From assembly GCF_051307055.1 (NCBI RefSeq), contig NZ_CP149994.1, forward strand, positions 2,356,001-2,420,000: DNA of 64,000 nt, in the 5' to 3' direction. Below the pieces are notes generated by a model. That model was not told the origin of the DNA and made no database searches. It saw only the letters and a program-made list of their open reading frames with translations. The translations under genes and the position numbers were made by a program. The DNA is from Dryocola sp051307055 (GTDB lineage Bacteria > Pseudomonadota > Gammaproteobacteria > Enterobacterales > Enterobacteriaceae). Below, in pieces: positions 26,740 to 36,242 of this stretch; positions within the stretch are counted from its first letter, which is position 1; the number at the start of each line of letters is the position of its first letter.

Positions 26740-27131
26740 ACAAACCCCAATAACGGTATTTTTGTGGTGGCGAGTTTAACGATGATGTAGAGCACCACCA
26801 GCGCCAACAGAAAGGCGAACCACCGTACCTGTTGGCTGCGCGGGCGTCGGCCAAGCACGATAAAACCCAAAACGATGTAGATGATAACGCCAAATAGTTT
26901 TTCCGTCAGCCATGCGCCCTGCGGCGTAAACGGATAAAAATGCGTAATCATCACCAGTGCAACGCCGCTGCCCAGCAGGAGGGTGTCGTTCACATGCGGT
27001 ACGATGCGTACCCAGCGCTTGTGCGACAGGGCAGAATCACGGTACTGCCACCAGTAGCGTAAAATAAACAGACTCACGGAAATGAAGACTGTCAAAATGT
27101 GCAAATGTTTGACTGCAAAGTAAGTTGCCAA
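26736..27131 (-). CDS. sirB2: SirB2, small inner-membrane protein
   Basis: A 131-residue protein of the SirB family with four predicted membrane segments (LHILTVFISVSLFILRYWW, TLLLGSGVALVMITHF, LFGVIIYIVLGFIVLG, FAFLLALVVLYIIVKLA). The E. coli relative (YchQ) is about the same length. Function is unknown; the name comes from a Salmonella genetic screen. It is coupled to sirB1 by a 4-base overlap and lies 18 bases after prmC. Confidence 0.93.
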   Translation of the reverse strand: MATYFAVKHLHILTVFISVSLFILRYWWQYRDSALSHKRWVRIVPHVNDTLLLGSGVALVMITHFYPFTPQGAWLTEKLFGVIIYIVLGFIVLGRRPRSQQVRWFAFLLALVVLYIIVKLATTKIPLLGFV

Positions 27132-27149
27132 CCGTTGCGTTCCTTATCT

Positions 27150-27980
27150 TTAGAAGTAGCGTCCCAGAGTCAGACGATCGTTGCCGCCGTAATCCTGACA
27201 GGTCTGAACCTCGCTAAAGCCGGCGGCGACGAAGAGCTGCCGCACCTGCTCTGCCTGCTGCCAGCCGTGCTCTAAAAGCAGCCAGCCGCCGGACTCAAGA
27301 AACTGCCCCGCCGTTTGCGTCAGCGTGCGTATATCCGCCAGCCCGGCGTTATCAGCCACCAGCGCGCTCAGCGGTTCAAAACGCACGTCGCCCTGCGCCA
27401 GATGCGGATCTTCACGGTCAATATAGGGCGGATTGCTGACAATAATCGAAAAACGCTGAGTATTGAGCGCACTAAACCAGTGACTTTGCAAGACCTTAAC
27501 ATTGGTAATGCCAAGCCGATCGGCATTACCGCGGGCAAGCTCTACGGCTGCAGGAATAAGATCCAGCGCGGTAATGTCGCAGTCCGGGCGCTCGCTTGCA
27601 ATAGCCAGCGCGATAGCGCCCGTCCCGGTGCCTAAATCCAGCACGCAACACGGCGCGGCAGGCATGCGCGCTAACGCCTGTTCCACCAGGCACTCCGTAT
27701 CGGGACGCGGAATGAGCGTTACCGGAGAGACGCGCAGCGGCAGCGACCAGAACTCACGCTCGCCAACAAGATGAGCGATGGGTTCGCCGCGCACACGACG
27801 AGCAAGCAGCGCTTCTGCCTGCTGCAGCTGCTGCGCCGTAAGTTCGGTTTCACCAAACGCGAGAATAAAGGTACGCGCTTTCCCGGTGACAAACGCCAGC
27901 AGGATCTCCGCATCGCGACGCGGGCTTTCGCTCTCGTGCAGCCGGGCTATTGCCTGCTGTAACCAGTGCTGAAAATCCAT
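27150..27980 (-). CDS. prmC: Peptide chain release factor N5-glutamine methyltransferase PrmC
   Basis: Methylates the GGQ glutamine of release factors 1 and 2, using S-adenosylmethionine. The 276-residue protein has an N-terminal helical domain, the Rossmann SAM site (VLDLGTGTGAIALAIA) and the catalytic NPPY motif (IVSNPPYIDRE). The start codon overlaps the prfA stop by one base (TAATG), so enzyme and substrate are translationally coupled. Confidence 0.97.
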   Translation of the reverse strand: MDFQHWLQQAIARLHESESPRRDAEILLAFVTGKARTFILAFGETELTAQQLQQAEALLARRVRGEPIAHLVGEREFWSLPLRVSPVTLIPRPDTECLVEQALARMPAAPCCVLDLGTGTGAIALAIASERPDCDITALDLIPAAVELARGNADRLGITNVKVLQSHWFSALNTQRFSIIVSNPPYIDREDPHLAQGDVRFEPLSALVADNAGLADIRTLTQTAGQFLESGGWLLLEHGWQQAEQVRQLFVAAGFSEVQTCQDYGGNDRLTLGRYF

Positions 27981-29062
27981 TAATCCTGCTCGGAGAGCGC
28001 CGCCAGCTGGTCGGCCTGGTATTCCTGCACGATGGGCTCAATCAACCCGTCGATCTTGCCTTCCATCACTTCGTCCAGGCGATACAGCGTAATATTGATA
28101 CGATGATCGGTGACGCGGCCCTGCGGGAAATTGTAGGTGCGGTTACGGTCCGAACGGTCGCCGCTGCCCAGCAGGTTGCGGCGGGTCGACGCCTCTTCCT
28201 GCTGGCGCTTCGCCATTTCGGCCGCGCGAATACGGGAGCCCAGCACGGATAACGCTTTCGCTTTGTTTTTATGCTGCGAACGCTCGTCCTGGCACTCCAC
28301 CACGATGCCGGTTGGCAGGTGGGTGATACGGATCGCCGAGTCGGTGGTGTTAACGTGCTGACCGCCCGCGCCGGAGGAGCGGAAGGTATCGATACGCAAA
28401 TCGCCCGGATTGATATCCGGCAGCTCTGCTTCCGGAATCTCCGGCATTACCGCTACGGTACAGGCGGAGGTGTGAATACGACCCTGGGATTCAGTCGCCG
28501 GGACGCGCTGCACGCGATGCCCGCCGGACTCGAACTTCAGGCGGCCATAGACGCCGTCGCCGCTAATTTTGGCAATCACCTCTTTATAGCCGCCATGCTC
28601 GCCTTCGTTGGCGCTCATGATTTCAACTTTCCAGCGGCGGGACTCCGCATAGCGGCTGTACATGCGGAATAAATCACCGGCAAACAGCGCCGCTTCGTCG
28701 CCGCCCGTGCCTGCGCGCACCTCAACGAAGGCGTTGCGTTCATCATCCGGATCTTTCGGCAGCAGCAGAACCTGCAGCTGCTGTTCTAACGCTTCACTGT
28801 CGCTTTTTGCCTGATTCAGCTCTTCCTGCGCCATTTCGCGCATTTCCGGATCGTCGAGCATGCTCTGTGCGGTTTCAATATCTTCCTGCACCTGGCGCCA
28901 CTGCAGGAAGCAACGTGAGACGTCGCTGAGCTGAGCGTATTCGCGGGAAAGCGCGCGAAAACGATCCTGATCGGCGATAGTGGCTGCGTCGCCAAGCAGG
29001 GCCTGAACTTCTTCATGGCGCTCCTGCAAGGCTTCCAGTTTGGCAACAATAGAAGGCTTCAT
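27980..29062 (-). CDS. prfA: Peptide chain release factor 1
   Basis: Terminates translation at UAA and UAG codons. The 360-residue protein has the same length as E. coli RF1. The stop-codon recognition segment with PAT (RVPATESQGR) and the peptidyl-hydrolysis motif GGQ (SSGAGGQHVNTTDSAIR) are intact. It lies 35 bases downstream of hemA and overlaps prmC by one base. Confidence 0.98.
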   Translation of the reverse strand: MKPSIVAKLEALQERHEEVQALLGDAATIADQDRFRALSREYAQLSDVSRCFLQWRQVQEDIETAQSMLDDPEMREMAQEELNQAKSDSEALEQQLQVLLLPKDPDDERNAFVEVRAGTGGDEAALFAGDLFRMYSRYAESRRWKVEIMSANEGEHGGYKEVIAKISGDGVYGRLKFESGGHRVQRVPATESQGRIHTSACTVAVMPEIPEAELPDINPGDLRIDTFRSSGAGGQHVNTTDSAIRITHLPTGIVVECQDERSQHKNKAKALSVLGSRIRAAEMAKRQQEEASTRRNLLGSGDRSDRNRTYNFPQGRVTDHRINITLYRLDEVMEGKIDGLIEPIVQEYQADQLAALSEQD

Positions 29063-29097
29063 GGGTGGTGTATCACCTTGTAATAAGAGTTGTTGTG

Positions 29098-30354
29098 CTA
29101 ATCCAGCCCGAGGCTGTTGCGCAGAATCTGCAGGCGTTCGTCATCCCCGTCACGGGCAGCCTGCGTAAGCGATTTGGTTGGGGCGTGGATCAGGCGATTG
29201 GTTAATTTCCAGGCCAGATCCTGAAGAACGGTTTCGGCGTCAGCACCCTGAGAAAGCGCGGCGAGTGCCTTGCCAGCCAGATCGTCGCGAATAAGCTCCG
29301 CCTGGCTGCGATAATCGCGGATAGTTTCGGTTGCGCTTTGGGCGCGCATCCAGGCCATAAATTCGCTGCACTCCTGCGCCACGATGGTTTCAGCCTCCGC
29401 CGCTGCGGCTTTACGCTGCGCGAGGTTATTCTGAATGATGGCCTGCAGGTCGTCCACGCTGTAGAGATAGGCGTTGGCAAGTTTGCCCACTTCCGGCTCC
29501 ACATCGCGCGGAACGGCGATATCCACCAGCAGCATAGGTTGGTTGCGTCGCGCTTTCAGGGCGCGTTCTACCAGCCCTTTTCCGATGATGGGCAGAGGGC
29601 TGGCGGTGGAGCTGATGATGATATCGGCATCTTTCAGGCGGCTATCAATATCGCCAAGGCCGATAACTTCGGCGCCGACTTCATCGGCCAGCGCCTGCGC
29701 TCGCTCGCGGGTACGGTTGGCAATAATCATTTTCTGCACGCTGTGTTCGCGCAAATGACGGGCGACGAGCTCAATGGTTTCGCCAGCGCCGACGAGCAGC
29801 ACGGTCACGCCTGAGAGCGATTCAAAGATCTGACGCGCCAGTGTACAGGCGGCAAACGCCACCGAGACGGCGCTGGCGCCGATATCCGTTTCCGTACGAA
29901 CCCGTTTCGCCACCGAGAAAGATTTCTGGAACATGCGTTCCAGCTCGCTGGAGAGCGAATGCCCTTTTTGCGAATCTGCGAACGCTTTCTTGACCTGCCC
30001 CAGAATTTGCGGCTCTCCGAGCACCAGGGAGTCCAGACCGCTGGCAACGCGCATGAGATGGCTTACGGCGTCGTTATCGTGATGCCAGTAGAGGCTGTTA
30101 CGCACTTCCTCTTCGTTAAGGTTGTGGTAGTCGCATAGCCAGCGCACCAGCTGTTCGTGCAGGTTGTCCTGCTCCTCAACGCTCAGGTAGAGTTCGGTAC
30201 GGTTGCACGTGGAAAGCACGACGCCGCCCTGCACCATAGGCTGTGCAAGCAGGCTACCCAAAGCCTGGTCGAGCGTGTCCGGCGAAAACGTTACGCGTTC
30301 TCGCAGCGATACCGGAGCAGTTTTGTGGTTGATGCCTAGCGCTAACAGGGTCAT
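29098..30354 (-). CDS. hemA: Glutamyl-tRNA reductase HemA
   Basis: Reduces glutamyl-tRNA(Glu) with NADPH to glutamate-1-semialdehyde, the first step of tetrapyrrole synthesis. It is 418 residues from the ATG at 30354 (MTLLALGINHKTAPVSLRERV), equal to E. coli. The catalytic cysteine is in STCNRTELYLS and the NADPH-binding site in VTVLLVGAGETIELVARHL. A start 23 codons upstream was rejected because homology begins at MTLLALG. It is divergent from lolB and heads the hemA-prfA-prmC-sirB-kdsA operon. It supplies siroheme for NasB and haem for NarI. Confidence 0.97.
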   Translation of the reverse strand: MTLLALGINHKTAPVSLRERVTFSPDTLDQALGSLLAQPMVQGGVVLSTCNRTELYLSVEEQDNLHEQLVRWLCDYHNLNEEEVRNSLYWHHDNDAVSHLMRVASGLDSLVLGEPQILGQVKKAFADSQKGHSLSSELERMFQKSFSVAKRVRTETDIGASAVSVAFAACTLARQIFESLSGVTVLLVGAGETIELVARHLREHSVQKMIIANRTRERAQALADEVGAEVIGLGDIDSRLKDADIIISSTASPLPIIGKGLVERALKARRNQPMLLVDIAVPRDVEPEVGKLANAYLYSVDDLQAIIQNNLAQRKAAAAEAETIVAQECSEFMAWMRAQSATETIRDYRSQAELIRDDLAGKALAALSQGADAETVLQDLAWKLTNRLIHAPTKSLTQAARDGDDERLQILRNSLGLD

Positions 30355-30557
30355 TGAGCGGTCTGAGTAATACCGATGTTGATAAGGATTTCTGGCCGCA
30401 TCATACAGGATGCGCGCGGTCAATAAAAGAGAGCCACCCCTTGATCGGTATCAGCCTGGTTTATGATTTAAGACAACTTGACCGTAGACGCCCCGCCAAC
30501 GCACCGCTAGCATAAACGGTTAACCACAATAACGATTTCTGAGGATTCACTGCCGCT

Positions 30558-31181
30558 ATGATCATGCCAAAAGCCCGTCTGATGCGCCTTCTGCCACTCG
30601 CAAGCCTGGTTCTGGCCGGGTGCGCCGTTAATCAACCGACCGGTCCTGGCAAAAGTCCGGACTCGCCGCAGTGGTTACAACACCAGCAACAGGTGCAAAA
30701 AATCACCCAGTATCAGACGCGCGGCGCTTTTGCTTATCTCTCCGATAGCCAGAAGGTATACGCCCGTTTCAACTGGCAACAAACCGCGCCGGACAGATAT
30801 CGCTTATTGCTGACTAATCCCCTTGGCAGTACCGAACTTGAGCTGAACGCGCAGCCGGGTAAAGTGCAGCTGGTCGATCGCAACGGTAAACGTTACGAAG
30901 CGCAGGACGCAGAAGATATGATTGGCCGCCTGACGGGCATGCCTATTCCACTAAACAGCCTGCGCCAGTGGATGCTCGGCCTGCCGGGCGAGGCGACCGA
31001 CTACAAACTGGATAATCAGTATCGCCTGAGCGAAGTGAATTACGCTCAGAACGGCAAAACCTGGAAAGTGGTCTACAGCGACTACAACGACAAAGTGCAG
31101 CCCGCCCTGCCGTCTAATATGGAACTGCGCGAAGGCGACCAGCGCATCAAGCTGAAAATGGATAACTGGATCGTGAAATAA
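30558..31181 (+). CDS. lolB: Outer-membrane lipoprotein receptor LolB
   Basis: Receives lipoproteins from LolA and inserts them in the inner leaflet of the outer membrane. It is 207 residues, the same as E. coli, with a lipoprotein signal ending LVLAGC (lipobox cysteine at residue 22). The mature part (QYQTRGAFAYLSD; LLLTNPLGSTELELNAQPG) is strongly conserved. The start at 30558 gives the E. coli length; an ATG two codons later is possible. Its last base is shared with the ispE start (TAATG). Confidence 0.95.
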   Translation: MIMPKARLMRLLPLASLVLAGCAVNQPTGPGKSPDSPQWLQHQQQVQKITQYQTRGAFAYLSDSQKVYARFNWQQTAPDRYRLLLTNPLGSTELELNAQPGKVQLVDRNGKRYEAQDAEDMIGRLTGMPIPLNSLRQWMLGLPGEATDYKLDNQYRLSEVNYAQNGKTWKVVYSDYNDKVQPALPSNMELREGDQRIKLKMDNWIVK

Positions 31182-32050
31182 TGATTACCCGCTGGCCGTC
31201 TCCCGCAAAACTGAATCTTTTTCTGTATATCACCGGCCGTCGGGCAGACGGCTACCATACTCTGCAGACGCTGTTTCAGTTTCTTGATTATGGCGACACC
31301 ATCACTGTCGAACCGCGCCAGGACGGCGTGCTTCAGCTCCTGACGCCGGTAGAAGACGTGCCTGATGATGAAAACCTGATAGTCCGGGCGGCGCGTTTAC
31401 TGATGAACGAAGCGCAGCGGCTGGGCTCGTTGCCGGCGGGCGCCGGCGCTGATTTAGGCGTAGAGAAGCGTTTACCCATGGGCGGCGGTCTCGGCGGAGG
31501 CTCTTCAAACGCGGCGACAGTGTTGGTTGCGCTAAATCATCTCTGGCAAACCGGATTAGATGAAGATCGGCTTGCCGCTCTGGGCGTTACGCTGGGCGCT
31601 GATGTTCCGGTTTTTGTTCGCGGCCACGCGGCCTTTGCCGAAGGCGTAGGAGAAATTCTCACGCCGGCGGAGCCGGAAGAAAAATGGTATCTGGTTGCGC
31701 ACCCGGGCGTAAGCATTCCGACGCCGGTCATTTTTAAAGATCCTGAACTGCAAAGAGATACCCCGATCCGCACAATTCAGATGTTACTGGATTGTGAATT
31801 TAAAAATGATTGTGAGGATATCGCAAGAAAACGTTTTCGTAAGGTTGATGAGCTGCTTTCCTGGCTGTTAGAATACGCGCCGTCGCGCCTGACCGGCACC
31901 GGCGCTTGCGTGTTTGCTGAATTTAACACCGAGTCCGAAGCCCGCCAGGTGCTTGAGCAAGCCCCGGCATGGTTGCATGGGTTTGTAGCGCGAGGCGTTA
32001 ATCACTCCCCGCTGCATCTGGCCATCGCCGGGCAAGCTGAGTATTGGTGA
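31181..32050 (+). CDS. ispE: 4-diphosphocytidyl-2-C-methyl-D-erythritol kinase IspE
   Basis: The ATP-dependent kinase of the methylerythritol phosphate pathway to isoprenoids. It is 289 residues (E. coli 283) with the GHMP-kinase motifs SPAKLNLFLYITGRRADGYH at the N-terminus, LPMGGGLGGGSSNAATVLV as the ATP-binding loop and LTGTGACVFAEF near the C-terminus. It overlaps lolB by one base and precedes prs by about 130 bases. Confidence 0.97.
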   Translation: MITRWPSPAKLNLFLYITGRRADGYHTLQTLFQFLDYGDTITVEPRQDGVLQLLTPVEDVPDDENLIVRAARLLMNEAQRLGSLPAGAGADLGVEKRLPMGGGLGGGSSNAATVLVALNHLWQTGLDEDRLAALGVTLGADVPVFVRGHAAFAEGVGEILTPAEPEEKWYLVAHPGVSIPTPVIFKDPELQRDTPIRTIQMLLDCEFKNDCEDIARKRFRKVDELLSWLLEYAPSRLTGTGACVFAEFNTESEARQVLEQAPAWLHGFVARGVNHSPLHLAIAGQAEYW

Positions 32051-32180
32051 CAACGTCACCTTGTTTCAGACGTTGCATCAAGCTCTTTAAACATCGCCTG
32101 GATGGGTGTTGCCCCACCCGCCTTCCGCACTGTTGCGGTAGCAGCCATCCGCCACTGGACGCATGCCTGAGGTTTTTCTC

Positions 32181-33128
32181 GTGCCTGATATGAAGCTTTT
32201 TGCTGGTAACGCCACCCCGGAACTAGCACAACGTATTGCCAACCGCCTGTACACCTCTCTTGGTGACGCCGCCGTCGGACGTTTTAGCGACGGCGAAGTA
32301 AGCGTACAAATCAACGAAAATGTACGCGGTGGTGATATTTTCATCATCCAGTCCACCTGTGCCCCCACCAATGACAACCTGATGGAACTTGTTGTTATGG
32401 TCGACGCCCTGCGCCGCGCTTCTGCAGGCCGTATTACCGCCGTTATCCCTTACTTTGGCTATGCTCGTCAGGATCGACGCGTGCGTTCTGCCCGTGTGCC
32501 GATCACCGCGAAAGTGGTTGCTGACTTTCTCTCAAGCGTTGGGGTTGACCGCGTTCTCACCGTGGACCTGCACGCAGAACAGATTCAGGGCTTCTTCGAT
32601 GTGCCGGTAGACAACGTCTTCGGTAGCCCAATCCTGCTGGAAGATATGCTGCAAATCGGTCTGGAAAACCCAATCGTGGTTTCTCCGGACATCGGCGGCG
32701 TGGTTCGCGCCCGCGCTATTGCCAAGCTGCTCAACGACACCGATATGGCCATCATCGATAAACGTCGCCCGCGCGCTAACGTTTCTCAGGTTATGCACAT
32801 CATTGGTGATGTATCCGGCCGTGACTGCGTGCTGGTTGACGATATGATCGACACCGGCGGCACGCTGTGCAAAGCAGCGGAAGCGCTGAAAGAGCGCGGC
32901 GCTAAACGCGTATTCGCCTATGCAACCCACCCGATCTTCTCCGGCAACGCGGTGCACAACCTGCGTAACTCGGTTATCGACGAAGTTATCGTTTGCGATA
33001 CCATCCCGCTGTCTGACGAAATTAAAGCGCTGCCAAACGTCCGCACCCTGACCCTGTCCGGCATGCTGGCCGAAGCAATTCGCCGTATCAGCAACGAAGA
33101 GTCAATCTCTGCGATGTTCGAGCATTAA
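32181..33128 (+). CDS. prs: Ribose-phosphate pyrophosphokinase Prs
   Basis: Makes phosphoribosyl pyrophosphate from ribose 5-phosphate and ATP for nucleotide, histidine, tryptophan and NAD synthesis. It is 315 residues from the GTG at 32181 (VPDMKLFAGNATPELAQRI), matching E. coli Prs in start codon and length. An ATG six codons upstream lacks a good ribosome binding site, while GAGG lies 8 bases before the GTG. The RVRSARVPITAK segment and the PRPP loop VLVDDMIDTGGT are intact. A 130-base leader follows ispE; no PurR box was recognised in it. Confidence 0.97.
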   Translation: MPDMKLFAGNATPELAQRIANRLYTSLGDAAVGRFSDGEVSVQINENVRGGDIFIIQSTCAPTNDNLMELVVMVDALRRASAGRITAVIPYFGYARQDRRVRSARVPITAKVVADFLSSVGVDRVLTVDLHAEQIQGFFDVPVDNVFGSPILLEDMLQIGLENPIVVSPDIGGVVRARAIAKLLNDTDMAIIDKRRPRANVSQVMHIIGDVSGRDCVLVDDMIDTGGTLCKAAEALKERGAKRVFAYATHPIFSGNAVHNLRNSVIDEVIVCDTIPLSDEIKALPNVRTLTLSGMLAEAIRRISNEESISAMFEH

Positions 33129-33141
33129 TCGAACCCGCCTG

Positions 33142-33166
33142 AAAAACCCGCTCCGGCGGGTTTTTT
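33142..33166 (+). terminator. Terminator of prs
   Basis: The stem ACCCGC-TCCG-GCGGGT is followed by six T residues, 14 bases after the prs stop. The hairpin core is the same as in the terminator at 22411-22430. Confidence 0.92.
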
Positions 33167-33245
33167 CGTTTTCAGTCTTTATTTTTAGCACGGCCTCCTT
33201 CACCTGCCATTAATGACAGATGATGCGCTCACGGATGGAATCAAT

Positions 33246-34919
33246 GTGAAAAACGTATCTTCTACTGTTATGCCTTTCCGCGCCCTGATCGACGCCTGCT
33301 GGCGCGAAAAGTATACCCTTTCCCGTTTTACCCGTGACGCTATTGCGGGCGTTACCGTGGGCATTATTGCCATTCCTCTGGCGATGGCGCTGGCTATCGG
33401 CAGCGGCGTTGCGCCGCAGTACGGGCTCTACACCGCGGCAGTCGCAGGGATTGTGATTGCCCTAAGCGGCGGCTCGCGCTACAGCGTTTCCGGGCCAACC
33501 GCGGCTTTTGTGGTGATCCTCTATCCCGTTGCACAGCAGTTTGGCCTTGCCGGTTTGCTGATCGCCACGCTCATCTCCGGCCTGTTTCTTATCCTTTTTG
33601 GCCTGGCGCGTTTTGGCCGCCTGATCGAGTATATCCCGCTGCCCGTGACGCTCGGCTTTACCTCGGGGATTGGCATTACCATCGCCACCATGCAGGTGAA
33701 GGATTTCTTTGGCCTGCGGCTTGAGCACGTGCCGGAACACTATCTGAATAAGGTTGCCGCGCTGGCGATGGCCATGCCGTCTCTGAATGTTGGCGACGCC
33801 GCGACGGGCGTAGTGACGCTCGCCGTATTAGTTCTCTGGCCGCGGCTGGGTATCCGTTTACCCGGGCATTTACCGGCTCTGCTGGCGGGCTGTGCCGTAA
33901 TGGGGATCGTGCATGTCATCGGCGGCGATGTCGCCACCATCGGCTCCCGCTTCCACTATATTCTGGCGGACGGCACCCGGGGCAGCGGCATACCCCAGCT
34001 TCTGCCGCAGCTAATGCTGCCGTGGAACATTCCCGGCTCAAACTTTACCCTGAGCTGGGATTCTCTCACCGCCCTGCTGCCCGCCGCCTTTTCCATGGCG
34101 ATGCTTGGCGCGATTGAATCCCTGCTTTGCGCCGTCGTGCTTGACGGCATGACCGGCACTAAGCACAACGCTAACGGCGAGCTTATCGGCCAGGGGCTGG
34201 GCAATATCGTCGCGCCATTCTTTGGCGGCATTACCGCCACGGCGGCCATCGCCCGCTCGGCGGCGAACGTTCGCGCCGGCGCGACTTCGCCTGTGGCGGC
34301 CATTATTCATTCGCTGCTGGTGATCATGGCGCTGCTGGCGCTGGCGCCGCTGCTCTCCTGGCTGCCGCTTTCCGCCATGGCCGCGCTGCTGCTGATGGTC
34401 GCGTGGAACATGAGCGAGGCGCACAAAGTTATCGACCTGCTCAGACGCGCGCCGAAAGATGACATCATCGTGATGCTGATGTGTATGTCGCTGACCGTGC
34501 TGTTCGATATGGTCATTGCGATTAGCGTGGGGATCGTGCTGGCTTCGCTGCTGTTTATGCGCCGCATAGCAAGAATGACAAGGCTGGCGCCGCTGAACAT
34601 CACCACGCCGGAAGGCGTACTGGCGCTGCGCGTTACAGGCCCGCTGTTCTTTGCGGCGGCGGACGGGTTGTTTACCGACTTAAGTCAGCGTGTAGGGCAA
34701 AACCACATTATTATTCTGCAATGGGACGCCGTACCGGTACTTGATGCCGGCGGGCTTGATGCATTTAGCCGCTTTGTGGAAAAACTGCCGGAAGGGTGTG
34801 AGCTGCGCGTCACCAATCTTGAGTTTCAGCCGTTAAGAACGCTTGCCCGCGCGGGCGTAAAACCCCTGCCAGGCCGCCTGGCTTTCTTTCCCGATGTCCA
34901 GTCAGCGCTTGAGGCCTGA
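33246..34919 (+). CDS. dauA: C4-dicarboxylic acid transporter DauA (SulP family)
   Basis: An inner-membrane SulP/SLC26-type transporter that takes up succinate and related C4 acids aerobically at acid pH in E. coli. From the GTG at 33246 (VKNVSSTVMPFRALIDACW) it is 557 residues, close to the roughly 559 of E. coli DauA (YchM). It has a 10-14 segment membrane domain (IAGVTVGIIAIPLAMALAIG; SGPTAAFVVILYP) and a C-terminal cytoplasmic STAS domain from about residue 440 (WDAVPVLDAGGLDAFSRFVE). An ATG at 33213 and an ATG at 33270 are alternative starts. It is convergent with ychH and shares a terminator with it. Confidence 0.92.
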   Translation: MKNVSSTVMPFRALIDACWREKYTLSRFTRDAIAGVTVGIIAIPLAMALAIGSGVAPQYGLYTAAVAGIVIALSGGSRYSVSGPTAAFVVILYPVAQQFGLAGLLIATLISGLFLILFGLARFGRLIEYIPLPVTLGFTSGIGITIATMQVKDFFGLRLEHVPEHYLNKVAALAMAMPSLNVGDAATGVVTLAVLVLWPRLGIRLPGHLPALLAGCAVMGIVHVIGGDVATIGSRFHYILADGTRGSGIPQLLPQLMLPWNIPGSNFTLSWDSLTALLPAAFSMAMLGAIESLLCAVVLDGMTGTKHNANGELIGQGLGNIVAPFFGGITATAAIARSAANVRAGATSPVAAIIHSLLVIMALLALAPLLSWLPLSAMAALLLMVAWNMSEAHKVIDLLRRAPKDDIIVMLMCMSLTVLFDMVIAISVGIVLASLLFMRRIARMTRLAPLNITTPEGVLALRVTGPLFFAAADGLFTDLSQRVGQNHIIILQWDAVPVLDAGGLDAFSRFVEKLPEGCELRVTNLEFQPLRTLARAGVKPLPGRLAFFPDVQSALEA

Positions 34920-34922
34920 AAT

Positions 34923-34953
34923 AAAAAAGCTCCGTCAGGCGCGGAGCTTTTTT
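34923..34953. terminator. Bidirectional terminator between dauA and ychH
   Basis: AAAAAAGCTCCG and its complement form a 12-bp perfect stem around a seven-base loop, giving T6 tails on both strands. It lies between the stops at 34919 and 34967. Confidence 0.93.
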
Positions 34954-34966
34954 CGCTTAGTTAATA

Positions 34967-35245
34967 TTAACTGTGATGATGGTGTTCATCGCGGCGACAG
35001 CGTTTGTCATAGTGGCGCACCCACCAGTACCTGTCGCACACCTGTTCGCGTCCACCTGCTCGCGCACCGGCAAGCCAGAGCACCGCGCCGACAAAAATGC
35101 TTAAAATGGCGCCATGGGCAAAGTACTGTGGAAAATCAAACTGCGGTAGCTGGTTCAAAATGGAATAACCCACGCCACCCACCATCACCACCAGCCCCAA
35201 CCCCATGAGAAAATTACCGAGTAACGAAGCGTTTTTGCGTTTCAT
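34967..35245 (-). CDS. ychH: YchH, small stress-induced membrane protein
   Basis: A 92-residue protein (MKRKNASLLGNFLMGLGLVVM), identical in length to E. coli YchH. It has two hydrophobic segments (about 9-30 and 43-60) and a basic C-terminal tail rich in Arg, Tyr and His (CDRYWWVRHYDKRCRRDEHHHH). In E. coli it is CRP-dependent and induced by stress. A degenerate CRP-like sequence (TGCGT-N6-TCACA) lies about 90 bases upstream near 35333-35348. It is divergent from pth. Confidence 0.94.
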   Translation of the reverse strand: MKRKNASLLGNFLMGLGLVVMVGGVGYSILNQLPQFDFPQYFAHGAILSIFVGAVLWLAGARAGGREQVCDRYWWVRHYDKRCRRDEHHHHS

Positions 35246-35520
35246 CTGTCACCTCCGGATGGTTCCTGGGTCGGCGGGGAATATCCCCTCTCCTTGTGTG
35301 TAAAGTATAGACAACACCCCTCGCCATTATGTGCGTCAGCGATCACAATTACGACTGAAAGTATGACATAAATTTACAAATAAGCTGCTGAATAGCATGG
35401 AATTCTAATGATTCAGCTATTGAACTATTCAATAGTGCAGTTACCGACGCATTGCGCTTTGTCATCAAGCCGACAGCACAGTAAACTACGCGGCTTGAGT
35501 CTGCTTTCAGGAAATGAAAC
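35246..35520. promoter_or_regulatory. Divergent ychH/pth intergenic region with a perfect palindrome
   Basis: A 275-base spacer. It contains a weak CRP-like sequence near 35333-35348 and a perfect inverted repeat CTATTGAA-CTA-TTCAATAG at 35417-35435, about 85 bases before the pth start. No named regulator can be assigned to the palindrome. Confidence 0.45.
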
Positions 35521-36105
35521 GTGAGTATTAAATTGATTGTCGGCCTGGCAAATCCGGGTGCGGAATACGCGGCAACCCGCCATAACGCCGGCGCCTGGTA
35601 TGTTGATTTGCTGGCCGAACGCCATAACCAGTCGTTGAAAGAAGAGGCGAAATTCTTCGGCTATACCGCGCGCATTAGCCTTGCCGGTGAAGATGTTCGC
35701 CTGCTGGTGCCGACCACGTTTATGAACCTGAGCGGCAAAGCGGTAAGCGCTATGGCGGCCTTCTTCCGCATCGCGCCGGATGAAATCCTGGTAGCCCATG
35801 ATGAGCTGGATCTGCCGCCGGGCGTGGCGAAGTTTAAGCTCGGCGGCGGCCACGGCGGGCACAACGGCCTGAAAGACATCATCAACAAGCTGGGCAATAA
35901 CCCTGGTTTTCACCGCTTACGCGTCGGTATCGGCCATCCGGGCGATAAAAGTAAAGTTGTTGGCTTTGTGCTTGGCAAGCCGCCGCTCAGCGAACAAAAA
36001 CTGATTGATGAAGCAGTAGACGAAGCGGCACGCTGCACGGAAGTCTGGCTTAAAGAAGGGCTGACTAAAGCCACCAATCGTCTGCACGCTTTTAAGGCGC
36101 AGTAA
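35521..36105 (+). CDS. pth: Peptidyl-tRNA hydrolase
   Basis: Recycles peptidyl-tRNAs released early from ribosomes. It is 194 residues, the same as E. coli, starting with GTG (MSIKLIVGLANPGAEYAATRHNAG). The active-site residues are visible: Asn11 in GLANPG, the catalytic His near 21 in TRHNAG, and Asp in HDELDLPPG. CAGGAAATGAAAC is just upstream. ychF follows after 137 bases. Confidence 0.97.
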   Translation: MSIKLIVGLANPGAEYAATRHNAGAWYVDLLAERHNQSLKEEAKFFGYTARISLAGEDVRLLVPTTFMNLSGKAVSAMAAFFRIAPDEILVAHDELDLPPGVAKFKLGGGHGGHNGLKDIINKLGNNPGFHRLRVGIGHPGDKSKVVGFVLGKPPLSEQKLIDEAVDEAARCTEVWLKEGLTKATNRLHAFKAQ

Positions 36106-36242
36106 GGCCTGCAGGCGCCACCCGAGCCTATTTCCACATCCCTTATAAACGGTTTACGTGTATAATAGGCAAAGTTATCTACATTTCTTCATTGAGTTAA
36201 TAGCAACTCTTTGATTATCAAGCAATTAAGGTGATTTAAACC

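Noticed and set aside
35326..35350. CRP site upstream of ychH as a firm call
   Set aside because: One half (TCACA) is good but the other (TGCGT) has three mismatches to TGTGA, so it is mentioned only as possible under ychH.
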